NCBI RefSeq assembly: GCF_000374085.1
Contig: NZ_KB893522.1
Coordinates: forward strand, 16,793-80,792
Length of the DNA stretch: 64,000 nucleotides
From: Spirosoma spitsbergense DSM 19989
GTDB taxonomy: Bacteria; Bacteroidota; Bacteroidia; Cytophagales; Spirosomataceae
Direction of reading: 5' to 3'
In this document: positions 33,190 to 43,408 of the stretch, piece after piece
How the letters are laid out: the number at the start of each line of letters is the position of its first letter
Position numbering within the stretch: the first letter of the stretch is position 1
The notes under the pieces: generated by a model
Databases searched by the model: none
The model's input: the letters and a program-made list of their open reading frames with translations, nothing else
What the model was told of the DNA's origin: nothing
Program-made: the position numbers and the translations under genes

Positions 33190-35586
33190 ATGCGTAAATA
33201 CGGGACGTTAGGGGTAATAAGTTGGTTGCTGATCAGTACAATTACGGCGGGATGGGCGCAGTCTGGAACCTGTACTGCCATACTCAAAGGGCGTATTGTG
33301 GGGCAGGATTCGCAGGAGCCGTTGCTCGGCTCGACTGCCTATATCCATGAACTCAAGGCCGGTGCGGTAATGGATACCAGCGGCTACTTTCGGTTAACGA
33401 ACCTGTGTCCTGGAAAATATACGGTCGATTACCAGTTCGTTGGCTACAAAACCGTTACGTTGCCCGTTGTCGTAACCCGGGACACGCTCATTACGGTACC
33501 CGATATTCAACTGGTGCCCGATAACCAGATGCTTCAGGAGGTAGTCGTGACCGAACACCGCTCCGAGGCCCAGCAACTACTCCAGACCCAAAGTAGTATA
33601 TCAGGGGCTGCCCTCGATCAGACGCGTGGCCAGTCGCTGGGTGAGAGTTTAAAAACGATAACTGGTTTGTATTCCATCCAGACCGGCCCTACCATTTCCA
33701 AGCCGGTCATTCACGGGTTATATAGCAACCGGATAATTATCCTGAATAACGGTATTCGGCAGGAAGACCAGCAGTGGGGTACCGAACACGCTCCACAGGT
33801 AGACCAGTTTCTGGCTTCCCGGCTAACGGTTATCAAAGGAGCGGCCAGCATCCGGTACGGCTCCGATGCCATCGGGGGCGTTATTCTGGTCGAACCAAAA
33901 GAGATGCCTGCCCGGTCGGGTATACAGGGTGAAGTAAATCTGGTGGGAGCTACCAATGGCCGTATGGGCGTGGCGTCGGGCATGATAGAAGGAGCCTTCG
34001 CCAAAAAACTGACGGGATTAAGCTGGCGGTTGCAGGGAACACTCAAACGGTCGGGCTATATCAAAACACCGAATTATTTTCTGGACAATACCAGTTATCA
34101 CGAAACCAACTATTCGGGTGATATTCACTACCAGTATAAAAATGTGGGTATTGAAGCTTTTTATAGTCAGTTCGACACAAAGATTGGCTTGTTTACCGGC
34201 GCACAGGTGGGTAGCCTGTCTGATCTCTACGCGGCTATCAGCCGCCCGGAGCCTCTGTCTCAACCCGGGTTTTCGTACGCCCTGGATCGCCCTTACCAAG
34301 CAGTAAAGCACGATTTACTGAAAATACGGGCGTACTACCACACGGCGCAGGGTGGCGTCGTAACGGCTACCTTTGCCCGGCAACAAAACACCCGTCAGGA
34401 GTATGATTACCTGTCGTTCAGTGGATTAGCCAACCCCGAACTGTCGCTTAAACTGGTAACCCATACCGCCGATTTAGTATGGGAGCATCGGGATTTGAAA
34501 ACGCCGGGCGGTGGTCAGTGGTCGGGTAGCGCGGGCTTCAATGGGATTACGCAGAAGAACATCCGGCAGTATCTGTTTCTGATTCCTAATTTTCGTAGTT
34601 ACGGGGCTGGACTTTTTGCCATTGAGCGGTACGCCAAAGGGCGGGTAACGCTGGAGGCCGGATTGCGCTACGACTACCGCTGGCTACGGGCTTATTTCCT
34701 CAATGAAGTAACGAGTCAGCCGTATAATACGACCCACAACTGGCAGAACGCCAATGGCTCACTGGGAGCCGCCTATCAGCTACGTCCCGACTTAACGTTG
34801 ACTGCCAATCTCAGTACGGCCTGGCGGGCACCTAATGTGGCTGATCTGTATTCAAATGGCCTGCACCAGAGCGCGGTAGCCTACGAAATTGGTAATCCAA
34901 CTCTCAAACCCGAGCAGGCGTATAACAGCAATGCCGTACTGGCGTATTCGGGTCATCGCCTGAGTGGAGAGGTTGGTTTTTATAATAACCTCATCAACAA
35001 TTACATCTATCTGAAACCGGACTCCGTTCCGATCATCCGGCAACGGGGGGCCTTCCCGGCCTATACCTACACGCAGGTGCGCGCCACATTTCGGGGCATC
35101 GATGCCACCCTGAACTATAAGATTACCCCGCAGTTGACGCTTACAACCAAAAATTCCCTGCTGTTTGCCTACAACCAGACGGAGCGCAACTACCTCGTGT
35201 TCATTCCGCCCAATCGCTCCGACAATAGTCTGCGCTATGACCTGAGTCAGGGTGGTAAGTTATCGGACGTGTATATTTCAGCGAGTGGACTGTATGTGGC
35301 CCGGCAGAATCGCGCCCCCGCCGTTACCACCCGTCAGGGAGATGGGCAGGTTATTTTTACCGGCGATTTTGCCCCTCCGCCACCGGCTTACTTTCTGCTG
35401 GGTGCCGAAGCAGGCTTTACGGTTCAGGTAGGAGCGCATCCGCTGAGTGTTATTCTGAGTGGGACTAATCTTGCCAACACCGCCTACCGCGATTACCTGA
35501 ACCGGTTCCGCTACTTTGCCGATGAACCGGGCCGCAGTATCATACTAAAACTCCGACTTCCCATTAGCGTTGGTAAGCAGTCGTAA
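33190..35586 (+). CDS. TonB-dependent outer-membrane receptor
   Basis: The 798-residue protein has a signal peptide (1-24), an N-terminal carboxypeptidase-regulatory-like domain (about 30-110), a plug domain (about 120-225) and a beta barrel to the end. The plug carries IHGLYSNRIIILNNGIRQEDQQWGTEHAPQVD and VIKGAASIRYGSDAIGGVI, a pattern seen in metal-type (ZnuD-like) receptors of Bacteroidota. The final LKLRLPISVGKQS lacks a terminal aromatic. The ATG at 33190 directly follows an in-frame GTG. The lipoprotein gene 30 bases downstream forms a known partner pair. The substrate (zinc or another metal) is inferred from family and operator only. Confidence 0.88.
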   Translation: MRKYGTLGVISWLLISTITAGWAQSGTCTAILKGRIVGQDSQEPLLGSTAYIHELKAGAVMDTSGYFRLTNLCPGKYTVDYQFVGYKTVTLPVVVTRDTLITVPDIQLVPDNQMLQEVVVTEHRSEAQQLLQTQSSISGAALDQTRGQSLGESLKTITGLYSIQTGPTISKPVIHGLYSNRIIILNNGIRQEDQQWGTEHAPQVDQFLASRLTVIKGAASIRYGSDAIGGVILVEPKEMPARSGIQGEVNLVGATNGRMGVASGMIEGAFAKKLTGLSWRLQGTLKRSGYIKTPNYFLDNTSYHETNYSGDIHYQYKNVGIEAFYSQFDTKIGLFTGAQVGSLSDLYAAISRPEPLSQPGFSYALDRPYQAVKHDLLKIRAYYHTAQGGVVTATFARQQNTRQEYDYLSFSGLANPELSLKLVTHTADLVWEHRDLKTPGGGQWSGSAGFNGITQKNIRQYLFLIPNFRSYGAGLFAIERYAKGRVTLEAGLRYDYRWLRAYFLNEVTSQPYNTTHNWQNANGSLGAAYQLRPDLTLTANLSTAWRAPNVADLYSNGLHQSAVAYEIGNPTLKPEQAYNSNAVLAYSGHRLSGEVGFYNNLINNYIYLKPDSVPIIRQRGAFPAYTYTQVRATFRGIDATLNYKITPQLTLTTKNSLLFAYNQTERNYLVFIPPNRSDNSLRYDLSQGGKLSDVYISASGLYVARQNRAPAVTTRQGDGQVIFTGDFAPPPPAYFLLGAEAGFTVQVGAHPLSVILSGTNLANTAYRDYLNRFRYFADEPGRSIILKLRLPISVGKQS

Positions 35587-35615
35587 ATCTTAGCTTCGTA
35601 GTTTTTGTACTGATT

Positions 35616-36173
35616 ATGAAACAAATTGAAAAACAGGTTATTGGGCTGGTCTGCCTTGTGCTGGTAGCCATAGGTTGTAACAGAGATGAGCAGCATGTGT
35701 CGCCAACCGGCGACAATGAGGCTGTGACAACCGCCACCCTCGTATTGACAAATAAGGCCGTTCCAACCGAGATCGTGACGGCCACCATTGAAAACCTGAA
35801 CGCCACAGTCGATTTCACCAGAGCTACGCTAAACCTCAGGGCGAATACGACCTATAGGGGCGAAATAACGCTGCTCAATAAGTCGATAATGCCCACGCTG
35901 GATGCTACTGAAGAGATAAGAGACCTGGCAAACGAGCACCTGTTTGTCTATACGCCCACCCCCGCCAGTTTGCTTACCATAACCCCGATGGATAAAGACA
36001 CCAATCCCGCCCCCGGCCCGTATCCAATCGGATTAACCATCGAGATAAAGACCGGAACGGTTGGCACGGGCAAGCTGAATGTGGTACTGCGTCACCAGCC
36101 GGGTTCAAAAAACGGAACGCCCACACCCGGTACATCTGACCTGGATACCGATTTTCCGGTAGTGGTTAAGTAG
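35616..36173 (+). CDS. Lipoprotein partner of TonB receptor (type 1 periplasmic binding fold-like annotation family)
   Basis: The 185-residue protein has a lipobox-type signal (LVLVAIGC, Cys at about 21) and a beta-rich domain. The domain carries TTYRGEITLLNKS, NEHLFVYTPTP, TPMDKDTNPAPGPYPIGLTIEIKTG and LNVVLRHQPGSKNGTPTPG...DLDTDFPVVVK. This pattern matches small lipoproteins encoded after metal-type TonB receptors in Flavobacteriia and Cytophagia. The name used in databases reflects a weak fold match, and the function is unknown. It is probably on the outer membrane and co-transcribed with the receptor. Confidence 0.78.
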   Translation: MKQIEKQVIGLVCLVLVAIGCNRDEQHVSPTGDNEAVTTATLVLTNKAVPTEIVTATIENLNATVDFTRATLNLRANTTYRGEITLLNKSIMPTLDATEEIRDLANEHLFVYTPTPASLLTITPMDKDTNPAPGPYPIGLTIEIKTGTVGTGKLNVVLRHQPGSKNGTPTPGTSDLDTDFPVVVK

Positions 36174-36331
36174 GATGGAATTAGAATCAGATTGTGGGTT
36201 AACACTGCCGATGGATTAACTCGCTGCGTACCAAAAGAGAGGTTCAGAACTTTCTTACAATACGTTCGATATATGTTTTTCGATGCATATTGCCCTTACC
36301 AATCAGGCTGGCACGAGTGTACAGGATAAAA

Positions 36332-36478
36332 TCACCCGTTTTTTTTCCATAAATAGTGAAATTCGTTGTGGTCAAACCAAACGGTATAGCCAGAGCCAGC
36401 CGCTTCGTACTCATGTGTTTGGGAACTACAGGCCGTTGAGCCTGGCTTCAGGAAGGTCCCAATGGCGTTGGTCAACAC
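36332..36478 (-). pseudogene. Possible gene remnant or small protein at the island edge
   Basis: On the minus strand a frame from GTG 36478 to TGA 36332 gives 48 residues with balanced, protein-like composition (NAIGTFLKPGSTACSS, then YTVWFDHNEFHYLWKKNG). The frame remains open upstream into the 3' end of the TIM-barrel gene, so the true N-terminus may have been lost. I do not recognise the family. The rest of the 36174-36485 gap shows nothing else I can support. Confidence 0.35.
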
Positions 36479-36485
36479 AGGTGAT

Positions 36486-37436
36486 CTACTTAAACACCTT
36501 ATCCTGCGCGGCTTTTAGGTCGAGGAGCATGGCCGGTACCAGCACGTAGGGATCATAGGGTTTATTTTTTACATACAGCGTTTCGATGGGCAGGTATCCC
36601 CGGTAATTGCTGCGTTTCAGAATCTGCATGAGCCTGGGCATGTCGGTGGGGATCTCGCTGCCAATACCGAACACGCTTTCTTTCACCTGCCAGTTCACGG
36701 TGTATGGAATGACGGCTTCGATATCGACGTAGGGATCGACTACCTTGAAATTGCCGGTATCCAGAATAAGGCCCGCCCATTTAGAGTCGACGGCTTTCAC
36801 GACTTTAATGCACTGCTCGGCCGTTTGCAGCATATCACCGTGGTTCTGAATGCCGATAATTACGCCGTGCTGCGCCCCAAAAGCCGCGCACTCTTTGTAG
36901 GAGTCGATCATCCAGCCCGCTACCTCGTCCCACTTGTTTTCGTAACCCTTCGGAATTTCGCCGGCAAACAGACGCAGCACGGGAGCACCCAGCTTTTCAG
37001 CGACGATAATCCATTCTTTAGCCCGCTTCACGTCGGCCGCCCGCACGGCGGGGTCGGGCGAGGCAAAGTTGTTGCGGATGCCGGTACCGCTGATGTCGAT
37101 ACCCAGCTTGAACGCTTTGCGCTTCAGGTTATAGATGTACTCGTCGGAGGGCACTTCCGGGTAGCCGGGAAAATAGTACCCGGTCAGGTCGACCGCGGCA
37201 ATGTTCTGCGATGCGCACCAGTCCAGCAGTTCGGGCAGGGTCAGCGTCGCTTTTTTATCGACCTGCCGGTTGCCCGTCAGCACGTCGTTGAACGAGTAGG
37301 CGTTCAGCGCCAGTTTGATGTGGGCGGGGTGATCTGTCTTAATGACGCCCTGCGCCAATAGGGCCACGTGGCTAAACGCCAGCAGCAGAGCCAGCAACGA
37401 TATCCTGGTAAGGTGTTTTGTAGGATGTACAGGCAC
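36486..37436 (-). CDS. Secreted sugar phosphate isomerase/epimerase-like TIM-barrel protein
   Basis: From the GTG at 37436 the protein has 316 residues with a signal peptide (about 1-29, LLALLLAFSHVALLAQG). An AP-endonuclease-2/xylose-isomerase-like TIM barrel follows: LLDWCASQNIAAVDLTGYYFPGYP, IGIQNHGDM, GLILDTGNF and YLPIETLY. These carry the usual metal-ligand Glu, His and Asp positions. Periplasmic members act on sugars or sugar derivatives, but the specific reaction is unknown. It is the last gene of the glycosidase run and sits 31 bases from the GH3 gene stop. A TTG start at 37481 is an alternative. Confidence 0.75.
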   Translation of the reverse strand: MPVHPTKHLTRISLLALLLAFSHVALLAQGVIKTDHPAHIKLALNAYSFNDVLTGNRQVDKKATLTLPELLDWCASQNIAAVDLTGYYFPGYPEVPSDEYIYNLKRKAFKLGIDISGTGIRNNFASPDPAVRAADVKRAKEWIIVAEKLGAPVLRLFAGEIPKGYENKWDEVAGWMIDSYKECAAFGAQHGVIIGIQNHGDMLQTAEQCIKVVKAVDSKWAGLILDTGNFKVVDPYVDIEAVIPYTVNWQVKESVFGIGSEIPTDMPRLMQILKRSNYRGYLPIETLYVKNKPYDPYVLVPAMLLDLKAAQDKVFK

Positions 37437-37512
37437 AATCGTAAGGGGTAAGGATGTAAGAGACACTAGTGTATAAAGCAAGAAAGTGTATTGAATTTAC
37501 CGGGTTTGGGGC

Positions 37513-39846
37513 TCAGCGACGGACAACTTCGAAGGTATCCCTGAGGTAGTCGGCCGAACTGCGTCCGATCTGTACCTCGAAGTCGCCCGGCTCCACCAGT
37601 CGCTTCATACCCAGCCCGAAATATTGAAGTTTGTCGGGTGTTATCCGGAAGGACACCGTTTTGGTTTCGCCTTTGTTGATCCGGATGCGTTTGAAGTCTT
37701 TCAGCTCCTGCACCGGCCGCGTAACCGAGCTGATCAGGTCGCGGATGTACAGCTGCACCACCTCGTCGCCGTCCCGGTCGCCGGTATTGCTTACCTCAAT
37801 CGTGGCCGTAACCGTCCCGTCGGGGGCGACTTTTCTGGTGTCCAGCCGTAGGTTCCGGTACGCGAAGGTCGTGTAACTCAGCCCATAGCCGAATGGGTAC
37901 AGGGGTGAGTACGCGCCGTTGATGTACGGACTTTCGTGGACGTAGGGCTTATGGTTGTAATACACCGGCAACTGGCCCACGTGACGTGGGATGGTAACGG
38001 TAAGCTTGCCGGCCGGATTGGTCCGGCCAAACAGTACATTGGCCACGGCATTTCCCTGTTCCTGGCCCAGGTACCAGCCTTCCAGCAGGGCGGGGGCGTT
38101 TTCGGAAAGGTAGTTGACCGACTGCGGCCTTCCGTTGATGAGCAGCACGGCGGTTTGTTTGTTTAGTCCGAAGATCGCCTTCGCCAGGTCGTTCTGCCGG
38201 CCCAGCAAGTCCAGGTCGTAATGGTCGCCGGTGTGGCCTTTCCACTCTTCGCGGCAGGTCAGCTCGTTGCCGCCCATCACCAGCAGCACGGCGTCGCAAC
38301 TGCCGGCCAGGGCCACTGCTTCGGCAATCCGGCGCTGCTCGGCTTCGGGCGTTTTGTCGGCCGGGGCAATGGATTCGTCGTTCTCGTAAATCTTGAACCC
38401 CTCGGCGTAAACCACCTCAAACTTACCCTTTCCGTAGGCCCGCAGCCCGTCCAGAATCGGAACACCGGGCGTTTTGTCGTTGGAGTAATTGCCATAATGT
38501 ACCTCGTCGGCGTTGGGGCCGATAACGGCCAGCCGTATGATGCCGTTTTCGTTGAAGGGCAGCGTCTGGTTCTCGTTGCGGAGCAGAATCAGCCCTTCTT
38601 CGGCTGCCTGCCGGGCCAGTTGCCGGTGAGTCTGCGCCATTGCCTGCGCTTCCGGCTCGCTCATGACCGGGATGTAGGGATGCTCAAACAGGCCCATCAT
38701 AAACTTGTTCCGCAACACGCGGGTCACGGCCGAGTCGAGGACCGCTTGGGGCACCTCCCCCGACCGAACCTGCTCCGGCAAAAACCGGAAACAGTACGCC
38801 TGCGGGCTGCTGGGGCATTCAAAATCCATGCCTGCCGTGATGGCCCGGCGACCCGCTTCGGCCTGGCTGGCACTGGCATGCTGCCGCGACACCATGCGGT
38901 TCATGGCGTCATAATCAGAGATAACGTAGCCCGTAAAGCCCCACTCGCCCCGCAGCACATCGTTGAGCAGCCAGCTGTTGGCGTGATTCGGCACCCCGTC
39001 GATTTCGTTGTACGACGCCATCACGGTGCGCACATTCGCCTTTTTGACGGCCATCTCGAACGGGTAAAAATGCGTTTCGCGCAGCACCCGCTCCGAAAAA
39101 TTTCCCGGCGCCAGGTTCGTGCCGCCTTCGGGTTCGCCGTGGCCCGAAAAATGCTTGGCGCAGGCAATCAGGTGGTTTTCGTCGATGTCGGGGGTGCGGC
39201 CCTGCAAGCCCCGAATGGACGCTACGCCCATTTCGGCTACGTGGTACGGGTCTTCGCCGAAAAACTCTTCCGCCCGCCCGAAGCGGGGGTCGCGCAGCAG
39301 GTCGATGACGGGGGTAGCCGTGTGGGTGATGCCGTAGCTCCGCATTTCCCGGGCCACGGCCGTGTACACCTGCTCGATCATGTCGGGGTTCCAGGTGCTG
39401 CCCAGCAGGGGCGGAGCCGGAAATACCGTCGACTTATCCTCATTGCCCACAAAGCCGTGGCATCCTTCGCCGTTCGAAATAGCGGGAATGCCCAGCCGGG
39501 TCTGCTCCACAAAATACCGCTGAATGGCGTTGAACCGGGCCGCGTAGTCTGCCCGGTTCATCTGCACCTTGAATTGCAGAAAACCAACGCCATTATGAAC
39601 GGTATCGCCCATGGCGGCCAGGGTCAGGGCGAGCGTGTCGGGTTGGCTCAGGTCGGCTTTGGGGTGCCAGACGTCGAGCTGGCGGCACTTATCTTCGAGC
39701 GTCATGCGCGACAGCAAGTCCCGCACCCGCGCTTCGAGCGGAGCCTTCGGGTTTTTGTACAGCGGCTTCGGCGGGGCCGGTGCGTTGCCCGCCAGCAAAA
39801 AGGTCGACACCGTGAGGAGGCAGATGGAACGATGTATTTTCTTCAT
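37513..39846 (-). CDS. Glycoside hydrolase family 3 (beta-glucosidase/xylosidase type)
   Basis: This 777-residue exported enzyme has a signal peptide (1-24), a GH3 TIM barrel (about 40-370) with KHFSGHGEPEGG and the nucleophile region YVISDYDAM, a GH3 alpha/beta sandwich (about 400-620), and a C-terminal fibronectin-III-like domain (about 680-760). It removes terminal beta-linked sugars, with specificity not set by sequence. The DNA is notably G+C-rich compared with the flanks. The second GH3 gene lies 21 bases upstream, so both should share one transcript. Confidence 0.92.
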   Translation of the reverse strand: MKKIHRSICLLTVSTFLLAGNAPAPPKPLYKNPKAPLEARVRDLLSRMTLEDKCRQLDVWHPKADLSQPDTLALTLAAMGDTVHNGVGFLQFKVQMNRADYAARFNAIQRYFVEQTRLGIPAISNGEGCHGFVGNEDKSTVFPAPPLLGSTWNPDMIEQVYTAVAREMRSYGITHTATPVIDLLRDPRFGRAEEFFGEDPYHVAEMGVASIRGLQGRTPDIDENHLIACAKHFSGHGEPEGGTNLAPGNFSERVLRETHFYPFEMAVKKANVRTVMASYNEIDGVPNHANSWLLNDVLRGEWGFTGYVISDYDAMNRMVSRQHASASQAEAGRRAITAGMDFECPSSPQAYCFRFLPEQVRSGEVPQAVLDSAVTRVLRNKFMMGLFEHPYIPVMSEPEAQAMAQTHRQLARQAAEEGLILLRNENQTLPFNENGIIRLAVIGPNADEVHYGNYSNDKTPGVPILDGLRAYGKGKFEVVYAEGFKIYENDESIAPADKTPEAEQRRIAEAVALAGSCDAVLLVMGGNELTCREEWKGHTGDHYDLDLLGRQNDLAKAIFGLNKQTAVLLINGRPQSVNYLSENAPALLEGWYLGQEQGNAVANVLFGRTNPAGKLTVTIPRHVGQLPVYYNHKPYVHESPYINGAYSPLYPFGYGLSYTTFAYRNLRLDTRKVAPDGTVTATIEVSNTGDRDGDEVVQLYIRDLISSVTRPVQELKDFKRIRINKGETKTVSFRITPDKLQYFGLGMKRLVEPGDFEVQIGRSSADYLRDTFEVVRR

Positions 39847-39867
39847 AAGCCCGGCGGGGGGATGGGG

Positions 39868-42387
39868 TTACTTGATGAGATTGGCAATGTCGGTTGGAAT
39901 AACACGGCCATCGGGTAAGGAGAGCCGCCCTTCGCAGCGGTTATTGGCCGGGTTCAGGTCGTTATCGGCTACGCCCCCGGCTCGGGCCTTAATGGTCACC
40001 GTGCCCGTGGGTACCGTCCAGCCTTTGCCGGCGATGGCCTGCCCGCAGATCTGTTGCATGCCGCCCACGGGAATACTCGTGCGGGTGGATTGATACAGGG
40101 CCACCTCCCGGCCGTCGACGGCGAAACTGACGCGGTGCAGGTCGCCCTTTTGGGTCGGTCCCGTGCCGTTGTTGATGAGCGAGGCTGTAAACAAGACCGT
40201 GTCGCCCGCTTTGGGGAAGGCCGGGATGGTGCGGATATTACGCACCATCAGGTCAGGACGGGCATCGGCCCGGCTAAGGGTAAAGGCAGCCTGTAGGGGC
40301 AGCGTACCCGACGACCCGCCTACCTGGACCCGAAACGCGCCTTCGGGCACGCGGTACGCGTGGGTTTGTTCGTCGTACACGTACAGTTCCTCGGGCGTGA
40401 GCGTCAGGGTTATCCGTTTGGTTTCACCGGGATTGAGCCGCACTTTCTCAAACCCCCGCAACTGCTTTTCGGGCATGGGGAGGCTGGGCACGATCCGGTC
40501 AGTCGACAGGTACAACTGGGCAACCTCGGCACCCGGCACCGAACCGGTATTTTTCAGATCGAACGAAACGGTGATCAGATCACCCACCCGGGCATCGGAG
40601 CGGTTGATCCGGATGTTGCTGTACGCAAAGGTGGTGTAGCTGAGCCCGAAGCCGAAGGGAAACTCGGGGGTGAGCTTTTGCGAGTCGAACCAGCGGTAAC
40701 CAACGCCCCGGCTCACCATGTTACGAAAATCGGGGCTGATGGGCAGAATCTGGCTATCGTCCTTCGGTATGGTAGCCGGGAGCTTACCCGATGGGTTGTG
40801 GGCGCCGAACAGCACGTCGGTAATGGCCCGCCCGCCTTCCTGCCCCGGATAAAAGGCGTAGAGCAGCCCCTTCACGTTGCGGACTACGGGCGTGACGCTG
40901 CACGTACCGCCTGACAATACCACCAGCACAATGTTGGGGTTGACCGCTGCCACAGCATTGATCAGTTCGTTCTGCACGCCCGGCAGGAGCACCGTTTGTG
41001 AGGGCCGGTCGGGTCGGGCAACGGCCCCGCCCCCTTTCTCGTCGGCTTCCTTATCCAGAAAATACCCTTCACCCTCTACCGTACTGTCCAGCCCGGCCAC
41101 CAGCACCACGTATTCGGCGCTTTTGGCCAGGGCGAGGGCCGCGTCGAACTGCGAGCGGTCCGTATCATTGATGTTGCAGCCTTTGGCGTAGGTGACCCGT
41201 TCGGCACCAAGTTCACGCTGGAGCGCCTGTAGCACCGGAATCCGGTACGAAGGCAGCACTTTGGAACTGCTGTTACCATCGAGCGGCAGCACGGACGCGT
41301 TGGGGCCAATAACGGCTACCGACTTCAGCTTGTCTTTCCGGAAAGGCAGGATAGCGCCTTCGTTTTTGAGCAGTACCAGACTGTTCAGGCCGCTTTCATA
41401 GACCAGCTGCCGGTGCTCCTCACTGTCGATCACGCTCTTGGGCACCACCGGCACCCCGTCGATCATGCCGGAAACCAGCTTGGTCCGCAGCACGTTGCGA
41501 ACGGCCCGGTTCACGAGGCTGCTATCGAACCGTCCCGACTGTACCCCACCCGGCAGTTCCTTGATGTACAGATCGTTGCCTTCGCAGAAGTCCAGCTCCG
41601 ACGACAGGGCTTTACCCGTATCCTTGAAGCCGCCCCAGTCACTCATAGTGTAGTAGTCGAACCCCCAGTGGTCTCGCAGTAGCGTTTTGATGAGGTAGCT
41701 GTTTTCGGCGCACTTATCCCCGTTGACCCAGTTGTAGGCGCACATCACCGACAGGGCCCCGCCCACCTGGATGGTACGTTTCCAGTGCGGACCCCAGAAC
41801 TCGACCAGACTGCGCTCATCGCTCAGGTAGTCATTGGTCCGGCGGTTTATCTCGTAGGTGTTCAGGTTATAGTGCTTGATGGAGCCGAAGACCGAGGTGG
41901 TGTTCTGCCCCAGCACGAAAGCCTCCGATATACGCCCACCCAGAAACGGGTCTTCACCGATGGTTTCAGGGGCCCGGCCAATGCGCGGGTCGATGAGCAG
42001 GTCTAGCGTAGGACCGGCGATGCGGTCTTTACCCCGGGCGGCCTGTTCGCGCGCGATGGCCCGCCCCACGCGGGTAATCAGGCCGGGGTCCCAGGTGGCA
42101 GCCATGGCAATGGTGACCGGGAAACTGGAGTAGCCTTTGGCCTTGTTGCCGATGCCGTGGGGACCGTCGCTGCCTTTGAATTGCGGAATACCCAGCCGGG
42201 CGTTGCCGTCGGTGAGGTAATAGAGCTGCTGGATCTTTTCCTGCATGCTCATGGACGCCAGCAGGGCATCAATCCGCTGCTCCAGCCCGTTGGCAGTTTC
42301 GGTTTGCTGGGCTACCGACGGTGGGACGACCAGCAGGCAGGCCAGTGCAATACCGTAGCGAATGAGAGAACTGTTCATTGTTACCAT
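39868..42387 (-). CDS. Glycoside hydrolase family 3 with extra C-terminal CARDB-like domain
   Basis: The 839-residue exported GH3 enzyme has a signal peptide (1-27, ending SVAQQ), a barrel with GSDGPHGIG, KHYNLN and the nucleophile segment YTMSDWGG, an alpha/beta sandwich, an Fn3-like domain (about 600-690, ending LYVYDEQTHAYRVPEGAFRVQVGG), and a further CARDB-like domain (about 715-820). The KHYN in place of KHFxGHG suggests a different subgroup from its neighbour. It starts at the ATG at 42387, or at 42378. It is the first intact enzyme after the broken agarase-like gene in a same-strand run. Confidence 0.9.
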   Translation of the reverse strand: MVTMNSSLIRYGIALACLLVVPPSVAQQTETANGLEQRIDALLASMSMQEKIQQLYYLTDGNARLGIPQFKGSDGPHGIGNKAKGYSSFPVTIAMAATWDPGLITRVGRAIAREQAARGKDRIAGPTLDLLIDPRIGRAPETIGEDPFLGGRISEAFVLGQNTTSVFGSIKHYNLNTYEINRRTNDYLSDERSLVEFWGPHWKRTIQVGGALSVMCAYNWVNGDKCAENSYLIKTLLRDHWGFDYYTMSDWGGFKDTGKALSSELDFCEGNDLYIKELPGGVQSGRFDSSLVNRAVRNVLRTKLVSGMIDGVPVVPKSVIDSEEHRQLVYESGLNSLVLLKNEGAILPFRKDKLKSVAVIGPNASVLPLDGNSSSKVLPSYRIPVLQALQRELGAERVTYAKGCNINDTDRSQFDAALALAKSAEYVVLVAGLDSTVEGEGYFLDKEADEKGGGAVARPDRPSQTVLLPGVQNELINAVAAVNPNIVLVVLSGGTCSVTPVVRNVKGLLYAFYPGQEGGRAITDVLFGAHNPSGKLPATIPKDDSQILPISPDFRNMVSRGVGYRWFDSQKLTPEFPFGFGLSYTTFAYSNIRINRSDARVGDLITVSFDLKNTGSVPGAEVAQLYLSTDRIVPSLPMPEKQLRGFEKVRLNPGETKRITLTLTPEELYVYDEQTHAYRVPEGAFRVQVGGSSGTLPLQAAFTLSRADARPDLMVRNIRTIPAFPKAGDTVLFTASLINNGTGPTQKGDLHRVSFAVDGREVALYQSTRTSIPVGGMQQICGQAIAGKGWTVPTGTVTIKARAGGVADNDLNPANNRCEGRLSLPDGRVIPTDIANLIK

Positions 42388-42409
42388 ATAAGTTCAGGGT
42401 TTTTCAGGC

Positions 42410-43408
42410 TTACTTATCGAGGTACTGGATCAGTTCGTAGGTGTGGTCGTTCAGCAGTTTCGCACTGTTCAGCATTGGGGTGTACGGCGTAAAGTTGCTA
42501 TTAACCACTCCCTTGTTCGAGTCGCGGTTGGAGGGATCGGTTTTCATATTCAGGGGGTCGTTATCCTGGTAGGTGAACCAGTGCCAGCCCACGCAGGCTT
42601 TGCTTTTGAGCAGTTCGATGGTGAAGTTCTGGTAGAAATAGCCCCGATCCTGCTGGGTGGATACGTTCCAGCCGGCGCCCGTGCGGTTGGGCAGGCCCGA
42701 GTCTTCGCCTTTGGTGTACCACTCGGTAATGATAAACGGCTTGCCCGACCAGGCCGTCCAATTGGCCATGATGGATTGTACCGGCTCCCACTTTCGGTAA
42801 TGGTTAATGGAAATCACGTCGGCATATTTACCGGCCACCCTGAACATTTCGGGGTTGTTCAGCTCTTCCGTTTCCTGATTGAAGCGGCAGCCCAGATACA
42901 AGTGATTCGGGTCGTACTTGCGCACGGCAGCGGCCACTTTCTGAATGTAGGTCTCAAAATAATAGCCCGAAAAGGCCAGCTGGTCTTCGGGGGTGATGTC
43001 GGCGAGTCCGGCAGCCTTGCCTTTGCGGGTATCGAACCATTTGCGGGCGGCCAGATACCCCGGCTCCTCTTTGCCAAGGTACTGCAGGTGCCGGTCGAGG
43101 GCGTCGTTTTTCCAGGGTAGTTCGTTATCCGTGAAGTACCCCAGCAGGTGTTTGTCGGCTGTGTAATAGGCAATCGGCGCAATGGCCTGCTCTACGTAGG
43201 CATCAAACTCGGGTGGCCAGGTCGTAGCGGTAGCCTTGCCAGCCCGCCATTTCGTACTTGCCGCCAAACTTTTTGATGTGGTCCGACTTGTAACTGCCCA
43301 TCGGGCTGACGATGACCGTGTACACCAGCGGGTTGGGCGACTGGCGAATGGCGTCCACGTCCCACCATGCCCCGGCTCCGTTGAAGCCGTTAGCCCGCAG
43401 AAGCTGGC
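42410..43408 (-). pseudogene. 5'-truncated GH-A clan glycoside hydrolase (agarase-like) with frameshift
   Basis: From about 43215 to the stop the frame encodes a GH-A type barrel half: HLLGYFTDNELPWKND (acid/base Glu), YLGCRFNQETEELNN, DVISINHYRKW, and KPFIITEWYTKG (nucleophile Glu). This is most like agarases of the GH50 kind, tentatively. Upstream, from about 43408 to 43222, the correct protein (ANGFNGAGAWWDVDAIRQSP, then MGSYKSDHIKKFGGKYEMAG) lies in a different frame, so an indel separates the two. Everything before ANGFNGAG is missing and replaced by a sigma factor gene. The enzyme is almost certainly inactive. Confidence 0.8.

Noticed and set aside
38221..39918. Long plus-strand open frame of 565 codons over the GH3 gene
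   Set aside because: It is antisense to a clear GH3 gene in G+C-rich sequence, where stop codons are rare. It shows no recognisable domain, with Arg/His/Gly-rich composition typical of shadow frames.
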